Assembly: GCF_900215505.1 (NCBI RefSeq)
Contig: NZ_LT907844.1
Span: forward strand, 3,426,001 to 3,490,000
DNA from: Cohaesibacter sp. ES.047
GTDB taxonomy: Bacteria > Pseudomonadota > Alphaproteobacteria > Rhizobiales > Cohaesibacteraceae
Reading direction: 5' to 3'
DNA: 64,000 bases
Of the stretch, positions 8,971 to 17,684 are shown one piece after another. The translations under genes were made by a program, and so were the position numbers. The notes under the pieces are model-generated. The model did no database searches. It was not told where the DNA came from and saw only the letters and a program-made list of their open reading frames with translations. Each line of letters starts with the position of its first letter. Position 1 is the first letter of the stretch.

Positions 8971-10080
8971 CTATTCCCAATCGACTCCAACCGGCTTGCG
9001 ACTTCGGCTTTTTTCGCTTTCAACGATTCCATCGGCTTCATTGAAATCGTCTTCCTCCGCTTTGGGGGGCAAATCGTTTTCGTTGTCTCCGGTGAGGGCA
9101 AAACAAAAATACATGGGGAAGTGGTCCGAACCAACAAACGGCTGTCGTTCGATTGTGACCAGTTCGAAATGCGGTGAATGAAACACATGGTCCAGCGGCC
9201 AGCGCAAGAACCAGTGCCGCGCATCGAAGCTGTTGAAGACACCACGGCCCTGTCTCGGGTCCATCAGGCGAGACAGGCGCAGGAAGCGGCGCGTCGTGCG
9301 GGACCATGCGACATCGTTCAGGTCACCCGTCACGATCATCGGCATTTTTTCGTTGCGGGCCTTTTCTCCAATAAGAAGAATCTCGGCATCACGTCCCATC
9401 GTGTCGCGCACAGGAACGGGCGGTTCGGGATGCAGGGCTACGAATCTGACGGATCGTCCCCGCGGAAGGGTCATCGTACAGGAAACACTGGGGACTTCAT
9501 CATTTAGCAGAAACTGGATTTGCTGTTCGCCGAGCGTGAATCGGCTGGCGAACATCAGGCCATAACTGTTCGATTGGGGGTAGGACAGAACATCCGCAAA
9601 GCCCGACAGGTGCGGCTTCAATGCATTTGCCCATGCCTCGTCGGTCTCCATGAAGATCGCGATGTCTGGTTTCTTGGTCTTGATCAGGCTGGCGACCTTG
9701 TCGAAGTCTCGGTTGCTTTGCTTGACGTTGCAGACAAGAAGCGAGATCGTGTCCACATCATCAAGATTGCCCGTAAAGCGCGCGGTCTGTTTGGGCCACA
9801 AAGGCGTGAAGGTCAGAATGTGTGCGAACTGAATGAGCATGGCGACACCAGCCATGGTGGCGCTCAAAACGATCAAGTCGTGCGCCACCCGATCACCCAA
9901 CCATAGCAACACGAGACTGGCGATGAGCATCATGGCCGAGAGCGTGAAGACCTGTAGCCGAACGAAGTCAAAGGATCTGATCATCCCGTGCGGCTCCGGA
10001 ACCAAAGGCACAAGACTCATCACAAGACACAGAGCTGAGAGGCCTGTGAGGAACACGGTGAGAGCAAAGAGAGTGTCCAT
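8971..10080 (-). CDS. Membrane-anchored endonuclease/exonuclease/phosphatase-family protein
   Basis: A 369-residue protein with about three N-terminal hydrophobic helices (residues 1-85), followed by an EEP-fold catalytic domain. Visible EEP features are ISLLVCNVKQSN near the first strand, the metal-binding Glu in IFMETDE, GDLND and the terminal GSDHFP histidine motif. The same layout occurs in alphaproteobacterial endonuclease/exonuclease/phosphatase proteins of unknown substrate. Start at 10080 (MDTLFALTVF) is preferred over an in-frame ATG 30 codons upstream that would put a polar tail before the first helix. The C-terminus is acidic then basic and looks disordered. Confidence 0.85.
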   Translation of the reverse strand: MDTLFALTVFLTGLSALCLVMSLVPLVPEPHGMIRSFDFVRLQVFTLSAMMLIASLVLLWLGDRVAHDLIVLSATMAGVAMLIQFAHILTFTPLWPKQTARFTGNLDDVDTISLLVCNVKQSNRDFDKVASLIKTKKPDIAIFMETDEAWANALKPHLSGFADVLSYPQSNSYGLMFASRFTLGEQQIQFLLNDEVPSVSCTMTLPRGRSVRFVALHPEPPVPVRDTMGRDAEILLIGEKARNEKMPMIVTGDLNDVAWSRTTRRFLRLSRLMDPRQGRGVFNSFDARHWFLRWPLDHVFHSPHFELVTIERQPFVGSDHFPMYFCFALTGDNENDLPPKAEEDDFNEADGIVESEKSRSRKPVGVDWE

Positions 10081-10507
10081 GATTGAATCGGTCCTGACGA
10101 TCGTTCCCGGTTGAACTGAGTCAATGTTACAGTCGCCATAGGGTTCCTGAGATCTTTTGCGCCAACGCACGAAACTTCAAGGAAGGAATATGCAACATGG
10201 TCCGGGGACCGGGTTCGTGTGAATGAGAATTGTCCCGGATCATGCAGAAGATTGTGCCGGTTTTTGCAATGAAGTGAGGAAAAATATTTTTTGGAGCCCC
10301 CTTTTTGAGGGTGTTTGTATAAATCAGGTTCTAAAAAATATCGCATTTATGGTACTATATTGCTTTATAGATCTTTAAATTAGTTTTTTGTTGCGTATAA
10401 AAATACTTTTGAACAATAATTTTCTTCATTGATTGGGTTGCCGGTATTGTGCGCGCCGCCGTATATTTCTAGTCTATTTTTATACGAGCTTTAAAGGAAA
10501 TTAAAGG
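10081..10507. other. 427-base intergenic region, AT-rich on the right
   Basis: No credible gene. Bases 10330-10505 are strongly AT-rich and probably hold the promoter of the plus-strand operon starting at 10508; a TTTAAAGGAAATTAAAGG leader supplies the ribosome site. No clear sigma-54 GG-N10-GC element or NifA site is seen. Confidence 0.6.
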
Positions 10508-12196
10508 ATGGATTGCCACCCGAGTAGTCAGAGCGGAACCTCAAACGACAAAGCAATCAAGGATGAACTGGTTGCTCAGATTCGGTCCAACGTTATTGGT
10601 GAACGCAGCTACATTTCATCCCCCTTCGGACCGCGTCCCCTGATTTATGCCGACTATATCGCATCCGGGCGATCTCTCGGTCTCATCGAGGAAGCCATTG
10701 AGGATACTGTGCTGCCCGTCTATGGCAACACCCACACCGAAACCTCCTTTACCGGCCGCAAGATCACCGCACTGCGGGAGGAGGCGCGCCACGTTATTGC
10801 AGAAGCTGTCGGAGCGGATGACCGGCACATGGTGATCTTCACCGGAGCCGGGGCCACCGCTGCGGTTGATCGTCTTGTGCGGGGCACTGGTATCGAAGAG
10901 AAAGCACGCGACGGGCACAATGTCGTTGTCTTTGTCGGGCCCTACGAGCACCATTCCAATGATCTGCCCTGGCGCGAAAGCGGTGCCAAGATCGAGCATA
11001 TCGATCTTGATGACAGTGGTCGCATCGATCTGGGCCAACTGGCTGATCGGCTTGAAGCCCATGCGGATGCCAGCCTCAAGATAGGTGCCTTTTCGGCGGC
11101 ATCGAACGTAACGGGTGTGCGCAGTGACTTGATCGGCATCGCCACGCTTCTGCATGCCAATGGTGCGGCTTTTGTTTGTGATTTTGCAGCCGCAGCGCCC
11201 TACATTTCCATGAAGCTGACGCTCGATGACGATCAGCCCGGCGCGCATATTGATGCGATCATTTATTCATCGCACAAGTTTGTTGGTGGTCCGGGAGCTT
11301 CGGGGGTTCTGGTCGCCGACAAGGCTCTGTTCACGTCGGATCGTCCGGGCGTCACCGGCGGCGGGACGGTCAGTTACGTCACCGCTGAGCATCACACCTA
11401 TGTCAAAAACCTCGAGCGACGCGAAGAAGCCGGGACGCCGGGTATCATAGGCGATATCCGGGCAGGGGCTGTCATGGCGCTAAAGGAAGCGGTTGGCTCA
11501 TCGGAAATCGAAGACCGCGAAGGCGTGATCATCAAGGACGTGCTCAGGCGTCTGTCTGCCGAACCGAATGTAATCATCCTGGGCCCACAGGATCAGGAAC
11601 GCATCGGCGTGGTGTCATTCAACATTTCCATAGATGGCCAGTTGTTGCATTATGGTTTTGTCGTGGCACTGCTCAACGATCTGTTTGGCATTCAGGCGCG
11701 AGGGGGCTGTTCCTGCGCCGGGCCCTATGCCCATGCGCTGCTTGGCATCCCCGAAGCGCGCGCTTTGCAATATGAAGCCGCCATTCAGGAAGGCAAAAGC
11801 CTGCTGCGTCCGGGATGGGTTAGGCTCGGCTATAATTACTTTTTCGATCAGGAAACGATTGACTATATTACCGAGGCAATTCTCTTTATTGGGCGCAATG
11901 GGTTATTGTTCCTTGAAGACTATGACGTCGATGTCCAGCAGGGCGTCTGGCAGCACAAGACCAAATTGACCGAAGCTCCGGCGACACTGCGCAATTTCTG
12001 GCAGTATAATCCGAGCAAAAGCAAAGCCCACTGCAGTGACGTGAAGCGCTATCTGGTCGAAGCGGCAAAGCTGGCCGAAGATCGTCACCAGCCAAAGCTC
12101 GGGCAAAATGAAATATTCCGCAGCGATCTGGAAGCATTGAGAAATTTCTGGATGCCTCAAGATGCAATTGACAGCAATTATAATAACAACAATTGA
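10508..12196 (+). CDS. Class V aminotransferase-fold PLP enzyme, cysteine desulfurase-like
   Basis: A 562-residue fold-type I PLP protein of the class V family, the group of SufS, selenocysteine lyase and isopenicillin epimerase. The PLP lysine is K257 in YSSHKFVGGPGASG. A cysteine sits where SufS-type enzymes carry their persulfide cysteine (RGGCSCAGPY, C401/C403), which suggests C-S bond chemistry. The histidine-rich GPYEHHSN and TETSFTGR segments fit the PLP pocket. It is about 150 residues longer than SufS: the extra C-terminus ends in an Asn run (NYNNNN) of no known meaning. It is the first gene of a putative operon reaching 20652 with ATC hydrolases, a Liv-type transporter and an amidohydrolase. 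Whether it makes alanine plus persulfide or acts as a lyase is not decidable here. Confidence 0.82.
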   Translation: MDCHPSSQSGTSNDKAIKDELVAQIRSNVIGERSYISSPFGPRPLIYADYIASGRSLGLIEEAIEDTVLPVYGNTHTETSFTGRKITALREEARHVIAEAVGADDRHMVIFTGAGATAAVDRLVRGTGIEEKARDGHNVVVFVGPYEHHSNDLPWRESGAKIEHIDLDDSGRIDLGQLADRLEAHADASLKIGAFSAASNVTGVRSDLIGIATLLHANGAAFVCDFAAAAPYISMKLTLDDDQPGAHIDAIIYSSHKFVGGPGASGVLVADKALFTSDRPGVTGGGTVSYVTAEHHTYVKNLERREEAGTPGIIGDIRAGAVMALKEAVGSSEIEDREGVIIKDVLRRLSAEPNVIILGPQDQERIGVVSFNISIDGQLLHYGFVVALLNDLFGIQARGGCSCAGPYAHALLGIPEARALQYEAAIQEGKSLLRPGWVRLGYNYFFDQETIDYITEAILFIGRNGLLFLEDYDVDVQQGVWQHKTKLTEAPATLRNFWQYNPSKSKAHCSDVKRYLVEAAKLAEDRHQPKLGQNEIFRSDLEALRNFWMPQDAIDSNYNNNN

Positions 12197-12276
12197 ACGG
12201 TTCGAGTTGACCAGTCCGGCTTGGCGACACATTGACCACCTTGACGGAGCAAAGGACCAGAAGAACGGAGACCAAT

Positions 12277-12786
12277 ATGTCCGATACTGAAGTTACCCCC
12301 GAAATCACGCTTGAGCAGCTCTCGGGCGCCTATACCATGCGCGCCAAATTCTACAAGCACATGTTCGACGTGCTGCGCGAAACCTATGGTGATGACACCG
12401 CCATCGAGCTGATGAGCAAGGCGACCTATCGTCTCGGCTCTGAAATGGGCGAGAAACTCAAGCCGCACGGCCCGACCAACATCGAGGCTCTGACGGAGCA
12501 GTTTCTGCAAGGGATTCCCTGCAAGGATCACCTCTTCGCGCCGGAATTGCGCAAATGCGACAAGGAAGGCATGGAAATCCAGTTCCATACCTGCCCGCTG
12601 AAAACGTCGTGGGAAGCCGATGGCATCGAGGGCGATCATCTGGAAATGCTCTGCCGCTCCGCAGGGGCCATTGATGCGGGCATGTTCAGCACTGCTGGGT
12701 TCACCTTCGAAGGGGAGACCTGGAAACCGGGCAAAACGGGCTGTTGTCGCCTGATTGTGAAACCTGGTTCTGATTCTCAAGCCTAA
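12277..12786 (+). CDS. ATC (2-amino-thiazoline-4-carboxylate) hydrolase-like protein
   Basis: A 169-residue cytosolic protein that resembles the L-2-amino-thiazoline-4-carboxylic acid hydrolase family. Recognisable parts are FHTCPLKTSW, a conserved LEMLCRSAGAIDAGMF segment and the C-terminal GFTFEGETWKPGKTGCC. Cysteine content is high, as in the family. ATG at 12277 has an AACGGAG site; a TTG at 12232 is less likely. It follows the PLP enzyme by 80 bases. A second, more typical family member lies at 19009 in the same gene run. The exact reaction is inferred only from family resemblance. Confidence 0.65.
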   Translation: MSDTEVTPEITLEQLSGAYTMRAKFYKHMFDVLRETYGDDTAIELMSKATYRLGSEMGEKLKPHGPTNIEALTEQFLQGIPCKDHLFAPELRKCDKEGMEIQFHTCPLKTSWEADGIEGDHLEMLCRSAGAIDAGMFSTAGFTFEGETWKPGKTGCCRLIVKPGSDSQA

Positions 12787-12811
12787 TAAGAGAAAATAAT
12801 ATTAGTATACA

Positions 12812-12916
12812 AGGCGATCCGGAAAACCGGACGCCTATTTAAGGATCCGGAGTACCGGACATAAGATAGACCCGTTAAAACGGGCGTCACCTCTAGATAG
12901 TCTGGCGCACACCAGA
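12812..12916 (+). repeat. Four short hairpins in tandem upstream of the substrate-binding protein gene
   Basis: Four stem-loops in 105 bases: AGGCG-A-TCCGG/CCGGA-CGCCT (12812-12836), TCCGG/CCGGA (12846-12859), CCCGT/ACGGG (12871-12884) and TCTGG/CCAGA (12901-12916). None is followed by a T-run, so they are not ordinary terminators. Their place before the gene of an abundant periplasmic protein suggests mRNA processing or stability elements. The first two share the same TCCGG-N4-CCGGA core. Confidence 0.7.
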
Positions 12917-12958
12917 CAGATCATCAATGCGATCACCAACCCATTGAGGAACATACCG

Positions 12959-14071
12959 ATGAAACTATCTCGCAGAACAGTTATCGCAATTGCTGCTGCA
13001 ACCGCCTTTGGTTCTGTTTCGGCTCAGGCTGCCGATAGCGTGAAAATTGGATATCAACTGCCTTTGACCGGGAGCCACTCCCAGTATGGTCAGGGTTTCA
13101 AGGATGCTGCGGAAATCGCTCTGGAAAAATTCAACGCGTCCGGCAAAATCGACGTTCCCGTCGAGATCATCTTTGAAGATTCCCGTTCCGATGCCAAGGA
13201 AGGCGTCACCCTTGCGCGCAAATTCGTCGATGACGACGAAATCGTCGGCGTGCTTGGTGATTTCACCTCCACCGTGTCCATGGCTGCTGCTCAGGTCTAT
13301 CGCAAGGCTGGAATGGTTCAGCTTTCCCAGACCGCATCCCATCCGGATTTCGCGCGCATTTCCAAATGGCAGTTCCGCAACATCACCACTCAGAACCAGG
13401 AAGGTGCCGTGAATGCTGAATGGCTGATGAGCAAAGGCATCAAGAAGGTTGCCGTCATCGCCGAGCAGAGCGACTGGGGTCAGTCAGTGGTCAAGGGCTT
13501 TGCTGAGCCGTTTGAAGCTGCTGGCGGTGAGGTCGTCTACACCGAATTCTTCAACCGTGGTCTTGCCGATTTCCGCTCTATCATCACCAAGATTGCCGAC
13601 CAGAAGCCCGACGCGGTCTACACCGGTTTCTTTTATGAAGATGGCGCCCAGTTCCTCAAGCAGATGAAGCAGCTCGACGTTTCCATCCCCATCTATTCGA
13701 CCTCTGCTGCCTATAACGACAAGCTGATCGAACTGGCTGGCGATGCCGCTGAAGGCATGTTCCTCACCGTGACCTTCCTGCCGAACCGTCAGGAAGACCA
13801 TGTTCAGGAATTCGTCGCCGAATGGAAGAAAGCCCACGATCTGGCACCGGGACAGTTCCCCGCTCAGGCTTATGACGCGGTCAACATCATGCTTGATGCA
13901 GTGGCCAAGGCCTATCCGGATATCACCCGCGAAAGCCTTCGCAAAGCCATTGCCGAAACCAAGGATTTCCCTGGCGTCACCGGCGACACCTCCTTTGACG
14001 AAAACGGCGAGCCGGAAAAATCTCTGGCCAAAGCAACCGTCAAGGATGGCGCTTTTGTCGAGATGAAATAA
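12959..14071 (+). CDS. ABC transporter substrate-binding protein (LivK-like)
   Basis: Periplasmic type I binding protein of 370 residues for a branched-chain-amino-acid-family importer. A Sec signal peptide is visible (basic MKLSRR, hydrophobic stretch, cleavage near SAQAA-DS at about residue 24). The mature start VKIGYQLPLTGSHSQYGQ is the family hallmark. ATG at 12959 follows TTGAGGA; a TTG at 12944 would add five residues. Cargo is probably not simply leucine, because the surrounding genes encode thiazoline/amide-cleaving enzymes; this is inference from context. Confidence 0.93.
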   Translation: MKLSRRTVIAIAAATAFGSVSAQAADSVKIGYQLPLTGSHSQYGQGFKDAAEIALEKFNASGKIDVPVEIIFEDSRSDAKEGVTLARKFVDDDEIVGVLGDFTSTVSMAAAQVYRKAGMVQLSQTASHPDFARISKWQFRNITTQNQEGAVNAEWLMSKGIKKVAVIAEQSDWGQSVVKGFAEPFEAAGGEVVYTEFFNRGLADFRSIITKIADQKPDAVYTGFFYEDGAQFLKQMKQLDVSIPIYSTSAAYNDKLIELAGDAAEGMFLTVTFLPNRQEDHVQEFVAEWKKAHDLAPGQFPAQAYDAVNIMLDAVAKAYPDITRESLRKAIAETKDFPGVTGDTSFDENGEPEKSLAKATVKDGAFVEMK

Positions 14072-14144
14072 CAACAAAAATCATATTGCTCTGCCAGCCT
14101 GGATTGTCCGGGCTGGCAGGAATAGATGAATTGGGGATTTCACC

Positions 14145-15056
14145 TTGGATCCGTATATATTGCAGCAATTGGCCATCGGGCTATCGCTGGGCATGATCTA
14201 TGCCTTGATCGCTATTGGCTTCACCCTGATTTTCGGTGTGCTGAACGTCGTCAACTTTGCCCATGGCGAAGTCTACACAATCGGCGCCTATGCTGGTCTT
14301 CTGGCCATCACCGCTTTCGCACCGCCGATCTTCGTTGTTCTGCTCATCGCTTTGGCCGCTGGTGGCCTTGCGGGTATTGGCCTTGAACGACTGGCGTTTC
14401 GCCCATTTCGGCGGTTCTCCGATGAGGCGTCACTCAAATCCAAGGCCATGCGCGAGGCAACCTTGATGTCATCGCTGGCGATGTCCATCATCGCCCGCGA
14501 AGGCATGGAACTGATCTTCGGGTCTGAGTTCCAGACCATCAACCTTGATTATCTCATCAACCAGCACATCAACATCGGCCCTGTCACGATCGTGAACGGT
14601 GACGTGATCATTCTCGTTGTGACACTGGTGATGCTGATCGGGCTTCAGTGGGTGCTAAAACACACCTCGGTGGGTCTCAATATCCGGGCCGTCTCCAACA
14701 ACGCGCTTGGTGCAAAATATTGCGGTATCAACACCGACCGGACGATCGTCTTCACCTTTATTATCGGCTCATCCATGGGCGCCCTCGCTGGCATGCTGGT
14801 TGGTCTTTATTATGGTGCGATTTTCCCCGCCATGGGCTTCACACCGGGCATCAAGGCCTTTGTTGCCATGGTAATGGGAGGCCTGTCTTCCATCCCCGGA
14901 GCGGTGATCTGCGCCATCATTCTCGGCCTGTCCGAAAGCTTGGCGACGAGCTTCATGTCTTCGGTGTGGTCCGATATGGTTGCCTATACCTTCCTGCTGC
15001 TTACACTGATTTTCTTCCCGCAAGGTCTCTTCGGAGCGAGGAGGGAACGTGTCTAA
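14145..15056 (+). CDS. Branched-chain-type ABC transporter permease LivH
   Basis: Integral-membrane permease of 303 residues with the LivH signature GMIYALIAIGFTLIFGVLNVVNFAHGE at the N-terminus (shown by its first 20 residues GMIYALIAIGFTLIFGVLNV). The usual EAA-like region GLNIRAVSNNALGAKYCGIN also appears. The start is a TTG at 14145 preceded by GGGGAT; the next ATG would cut into the first helix. It overlaps livM by 8 bases. Confidence 0.93.
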   Translation: MDPYILQQLAIGLSLGMIYALIAIGFTLIFGVLNVVNFAHGEVYTIGAYAGLLAITAFAPPIFVVLLIALAAGGLAGIGLERLAFRPFRRFSDEASLKSKAMREATLMSSLAMSIIAREGMELIFGSEFQTINLDYLINQHINIGPVTIVNGDVIILVVTLVMLIGLQWVLKHTSVGLNIRAVSNNALGAKYCGINTDRTIVFTFIIGSSMGALAGMLVGLYYGAIFPAMGFTPGIKAFVAMVMGGLSSIPGAVICAIILGLSESLATSFMSSVWSDMVAYTFLLLTLIFFPQGLFGARRERV

Positions 15057-16050
15057 GCCTCTTTTGATCAAAAGCGCCATCCTGCTTGTCGTCTTTGCGG
15101 CGATTCCCGCCATCCTCGTTGGCTTCGACAAGGGCTACTATTATCAGGTTGCGATGATTGCCTTCGTCTTCATGCTTCTGGCTGCATCCCTGCATCTGGT
15201 CACCGGCGTTGCGGGCCTGTTGCACCTTGGTCATGCATCTCTTTATGGGGTCGGGGCCTATGTGGCGGCATTGCTCGGGGCTGAGTATGATATCGGCTTT
15301 ACCATCGGTCTGCCGCTCGCCGGTATTGTCTCGGCCTTCATTGCCTTTCTCGTCGCGCTACCGACCATGCGCCTTGTGTTCATCTATTTTGCCGTTGCCA
15401 CGCTTGGCATCGGGCAGATGCTGTTTCTGATTTTTCAGAACTGGGTTGCAGTGACCAAGGGACCGAATGGCGTGATGCTCTTCTCCGGCATTGACCTGTT
15501 CGGGATCGAGATCAACAGTGATCTGGGTATCTATTATGTGGTCGCTGCCGTGGTGACCGTGTCGATCTTTGTCATCAACCGCTTGAGCCATTCCTATTAT
15601 GGCAATGCGCTGCGGTCCCTGCGCGAGGATGACCAATGCGCCTCTGCCATGGGGATCAACGTCACGGTCATGAAAATCCAGGCCTTCGTCATTTCAGCCT
15701 TCTTCGCTGGCATTGCGGGTGCTCTCTGGGCCTACACGACCGGCTATATTTCTCCCAACGACTTCAACTTCTCCCAGTCCATTCTGGTTCTGACCATGGT
15801 GGTGGTTGGGGGGCTTGGCTCGTTGCCCGGTGTTCTAATCGGTGCGGTGCTGCTCATCCTACTTCCAGAAGTGCTGCGCAGCGTCGGTGACATCCGCAAC
15901 ATTATCGTTGGTGTGATGATGTTCGGCGCCATCCTCTTCCTCCCAAAAGGACTGTTTGGCGAGATCAACGCGCTGAACTTCGTCCGCCGGCAATTGGGCG
16001 CCGCTTGGTCCTCCGATAAGGGAGAGAAAGGGATCGGGTGGAAAGGATGA
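15049..16050 (+). CDS. Branched-chain-type ABC transporter permease LivM
   Basis: Second permease of the importer, 333 residues, with about nine hydrophobic helices. The LivM motif AASLHLVTGVAGLLHLGHAS is present, as is the coupling segment RSLREDDQCASAMGINVT. GTG start at 15049 with a strong GCGAGGAGGG site lies inside the end of the preceding permease gene. Translational coupling to both neighbours is likely, since its stop overlaps the ATG of the next gene (ATGA). Confidence 0.93.
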   Translation: MSKPLLIKSAILLVVFAAIPAILVGFDKGYYYQVAMIAFVFMLLAASLHLVTGVAGLLHLGHASLYGVGAYVAALLGAEYDIGFTIGLPLAGIVSAFIAFLVALPTMRLVFIYFAVATLGIGQMLFLIFQNWVAVTKGPNGVMLFSGIDLFGIEINSDLGIYYVVAAVVTVSIFVINRLSHSYYGNALRSLREDDQCASAMGINVTVMKIQAFVISAFFAGIAGALWAYTTGYISPNDFNFSQSILVLTMVVVGGLGSLPGVLIGAVLLILLPEVLRSVGDIRNIIVGVMMFGAILFLPKGLFGEINALNFVRRQLGAAWSSDKGEKGIGWKG

Positions 16051-16799
16051 GCTTACTTCAGCTGAAAGACCTGACCCGCGTCTTTGGTGGCCTGCATGCC
16101 GTGGACAACGTCAACGTCGAGCTCAACGAAGGCGAACTGATGGGCCTGATCGGGCCGAACGGGGCGGGCAAGACCACTTTGTTCAATCTGATTTCGGGTT
16201 TCACACCGCCAAGTTCCGGCGAAGTGCTGTTCAAGGGCGAAAAGATCACCGGGCTTTCCGCCCACAAGATCGCCCACAAGGGCATGTCACGCACGTTCCA
16301 GAACCTGCGCGTCTTCCCCAACATGACCGTTTTCGACAACATCTCCGTTGGCGCGCTCGGCATGATCGGGGTTAATCCCTTCAACTCGCTGTTTGGCGGC
16401 AAGGCCAAGGCACAGGAAATCTCTGATCGCAGTTGGCAAATGCTCGAAAAGGTCGGCCTTGCAGAACATGCAGACGATCTTGCCGCAAACCTGTCTTATG
16501 GTAAGCGCAAATATCTCGAAATCGCCCGCGCACTGGCGATGAATCCCGAGTTGCTGATCCTTGATGAGCCAGCGGCCGGCATGAACGATTCCGAGACCGC
16601 AGAACTGGCCCAGTTCATCACCGATCTCAACAAGACCGGCCTGACGATCATGCTGGTTGAACATGACATGAGCCTTGTCATGGGCATTTGCGACCGCATC
16701 GTGGTTCTCGCCTCGGGGGCCAAGATCGCGGATGATGTACCTGCCAACGTGCGCAAGGATCCGGCCGTGCTCGAAGCCTATCTGGGGAGTGACGACTGA
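16047..16799 (+). CDS. Branched-chain-type ABC transporter ATPase LivG
   Basis: Cytosolic ATPase of about 250 residues. Walker A GPNGAGKTT, LivG-typical GMSRTFQNLRVFPNMTV, signature LSYGKRKYLEIARAL and Walker B LLILDEPAAGMN are all present, with the switch histidine in VEHDM. ATG at 16047 overlaps the livM stop as ATGA; a GTG at 16038 is an alternative start. Its stop overlaps the next start (TGATG). Confidence 0.94.
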   Translation: MSLLQLKDLTRVFGGLHAVDNVNVELNEGELMGLIGPNGAGKTTLFNLISGFTPPSSGEVLFKGEKITGLSAHKIAHKGMSRTFQNLRVFPNMTVFDNISVGALGMIGVNPFNSLFGGKAKAQEISDRSWQMLEKVGLAEHADDLAANLSYGKRKYLEIARALAMNPELLILDEPAAGMNDSETAELAQFITDLNKTGLTIMLVEHDMSLVMGICDRIVVLASGAKIADDVPANVRKDPAVLEAYLGSDD

Positions 16800-17506
16800 T
16801 GAGCAACATTCTCGAAATCAAAAATCTCTCCCTGCAGATCGGTGTTCAGGACATCCTGCATGATGTGACCGTCAATTTGCCTGAAAAGGGCATCGTCTCG
16901 GTGCTCGGTGCCAACGGCGTTGGCAAGACGTCCCTGATGCGTTGCATCTCCGGCGTCTATGGCGCAACGGGCGGCGAAATTTTGCTTGAGGGCAAGGTTA
17001 TTTCCAAACTCAAAAGCAATGAAATCGTCGACCAAGGGATCATGCAGGCACCAGAAGGACGGCAGATCTTCTCCAACATGACCGTGTTGGAGAATCTGCT
17101 CATCGGAGCTGGGCCGATTGGCAAACAGGAACTCGATCATGTCTTGACGCTCTTCCCTGTGCTCAAGGAGCGCCTCAAGCAGCAGGCAGGATCCATGTCC
17201 GGTGGCGAGCAACAGATGCTCTGTATCGGTCGCGCCCTGATGCGCAAACCCAAGGTGTTGCTGCTTGATGAGCCTTCATTGGGGCTGGCTCCGCGCCTCG
17301 TTGGCTTCATCTGCGAACTTGTCACCAAGATCCGTGATGAGGGATATTCTGTGCTTCTCGTCGAGCAGAATGTGAAAGCGGCCCTTCGCATCTCGGACCA
17401 TGCCTATGTCATCGAACACGGCAAGATCGTGATCGAGGGCAATGCGCAGGATCTGGCAAATGATCCCCGCGTTGCCGAGGCCTATCTGGGCGGGCACGTT
17501 CACTAG
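16799..17506 (+). CDS. Branched-chain-type ABC transporter ATPase LivF
   Basis: Second ATPase of the importer, 235 residues. Walker A is GANGVGKTS, the LivF-type APEGRQIFSNMTVLENL segment follows, then signature MSGGEQQMLCIGRAL and Walker B LLLDEPSLGLAP. The last gene of the five-gene transporter block; a hairpin and 178 bases separate it from the oxidoreductase gene. Confidence 0.94.
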   Translation: MSNILEIKNLSLQIGVQDILHDVTVNLPEKGIVSVLGANGVGKTSLMRCISGVYGATGGEILLEGKVISKLKSNEIVDQGIMQAPEGRQIFSNMTVLENLLIGAGPIGKQELDHVLTLFPVLKERLKQQAGSMSGGEQQMLCIGRALMRKPKVLLLDEPSLGLAPRLVGFICELVTKIRDEGYSVLLVEQNVKAALRISDHAYVIEHGKIVIEGNAQDLANDPRVAEAYLGGHVH

Positions 17507-17527
17507 AGGGCAAGATCAAGAAAGCGA

Positions 17528-17553
17528 CCGGATGCCAGCAACTTGGCATCCGG
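17528..17553 (+). terminator. Strong hairpin after livF (attenuator or processing site)
   Basis: Perfect 10-bp inverted repeat CCGGATGCCA / TGGCATCCGG with a 6-base loop. There is no T-run after it, so full termination is doubtful. It may reduce read-through from the transporter genes into the oxidoreductase gene or protect the upstream mRNA end. Confidence 0.6.
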
Positions 17554-17684
17554 ACCTAAACCAGCACAAATGACGTCTGGCGGCGGCTCGCTCACAATAC
17601 ATATGCCGAGCCTGCTATCGCCCGATGCAATGACCGGACGGGTTCCACTATTCGGTCCCAACGCATTTGATTGGAATGATCAGG

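Noticed and set aside
10201..10248. Inverted repeat TCCGGGG...GTCCCGGA in the intergenic region
   Set aside because: Arms do not match fully and no T-run follows; not convincing as a terminator.
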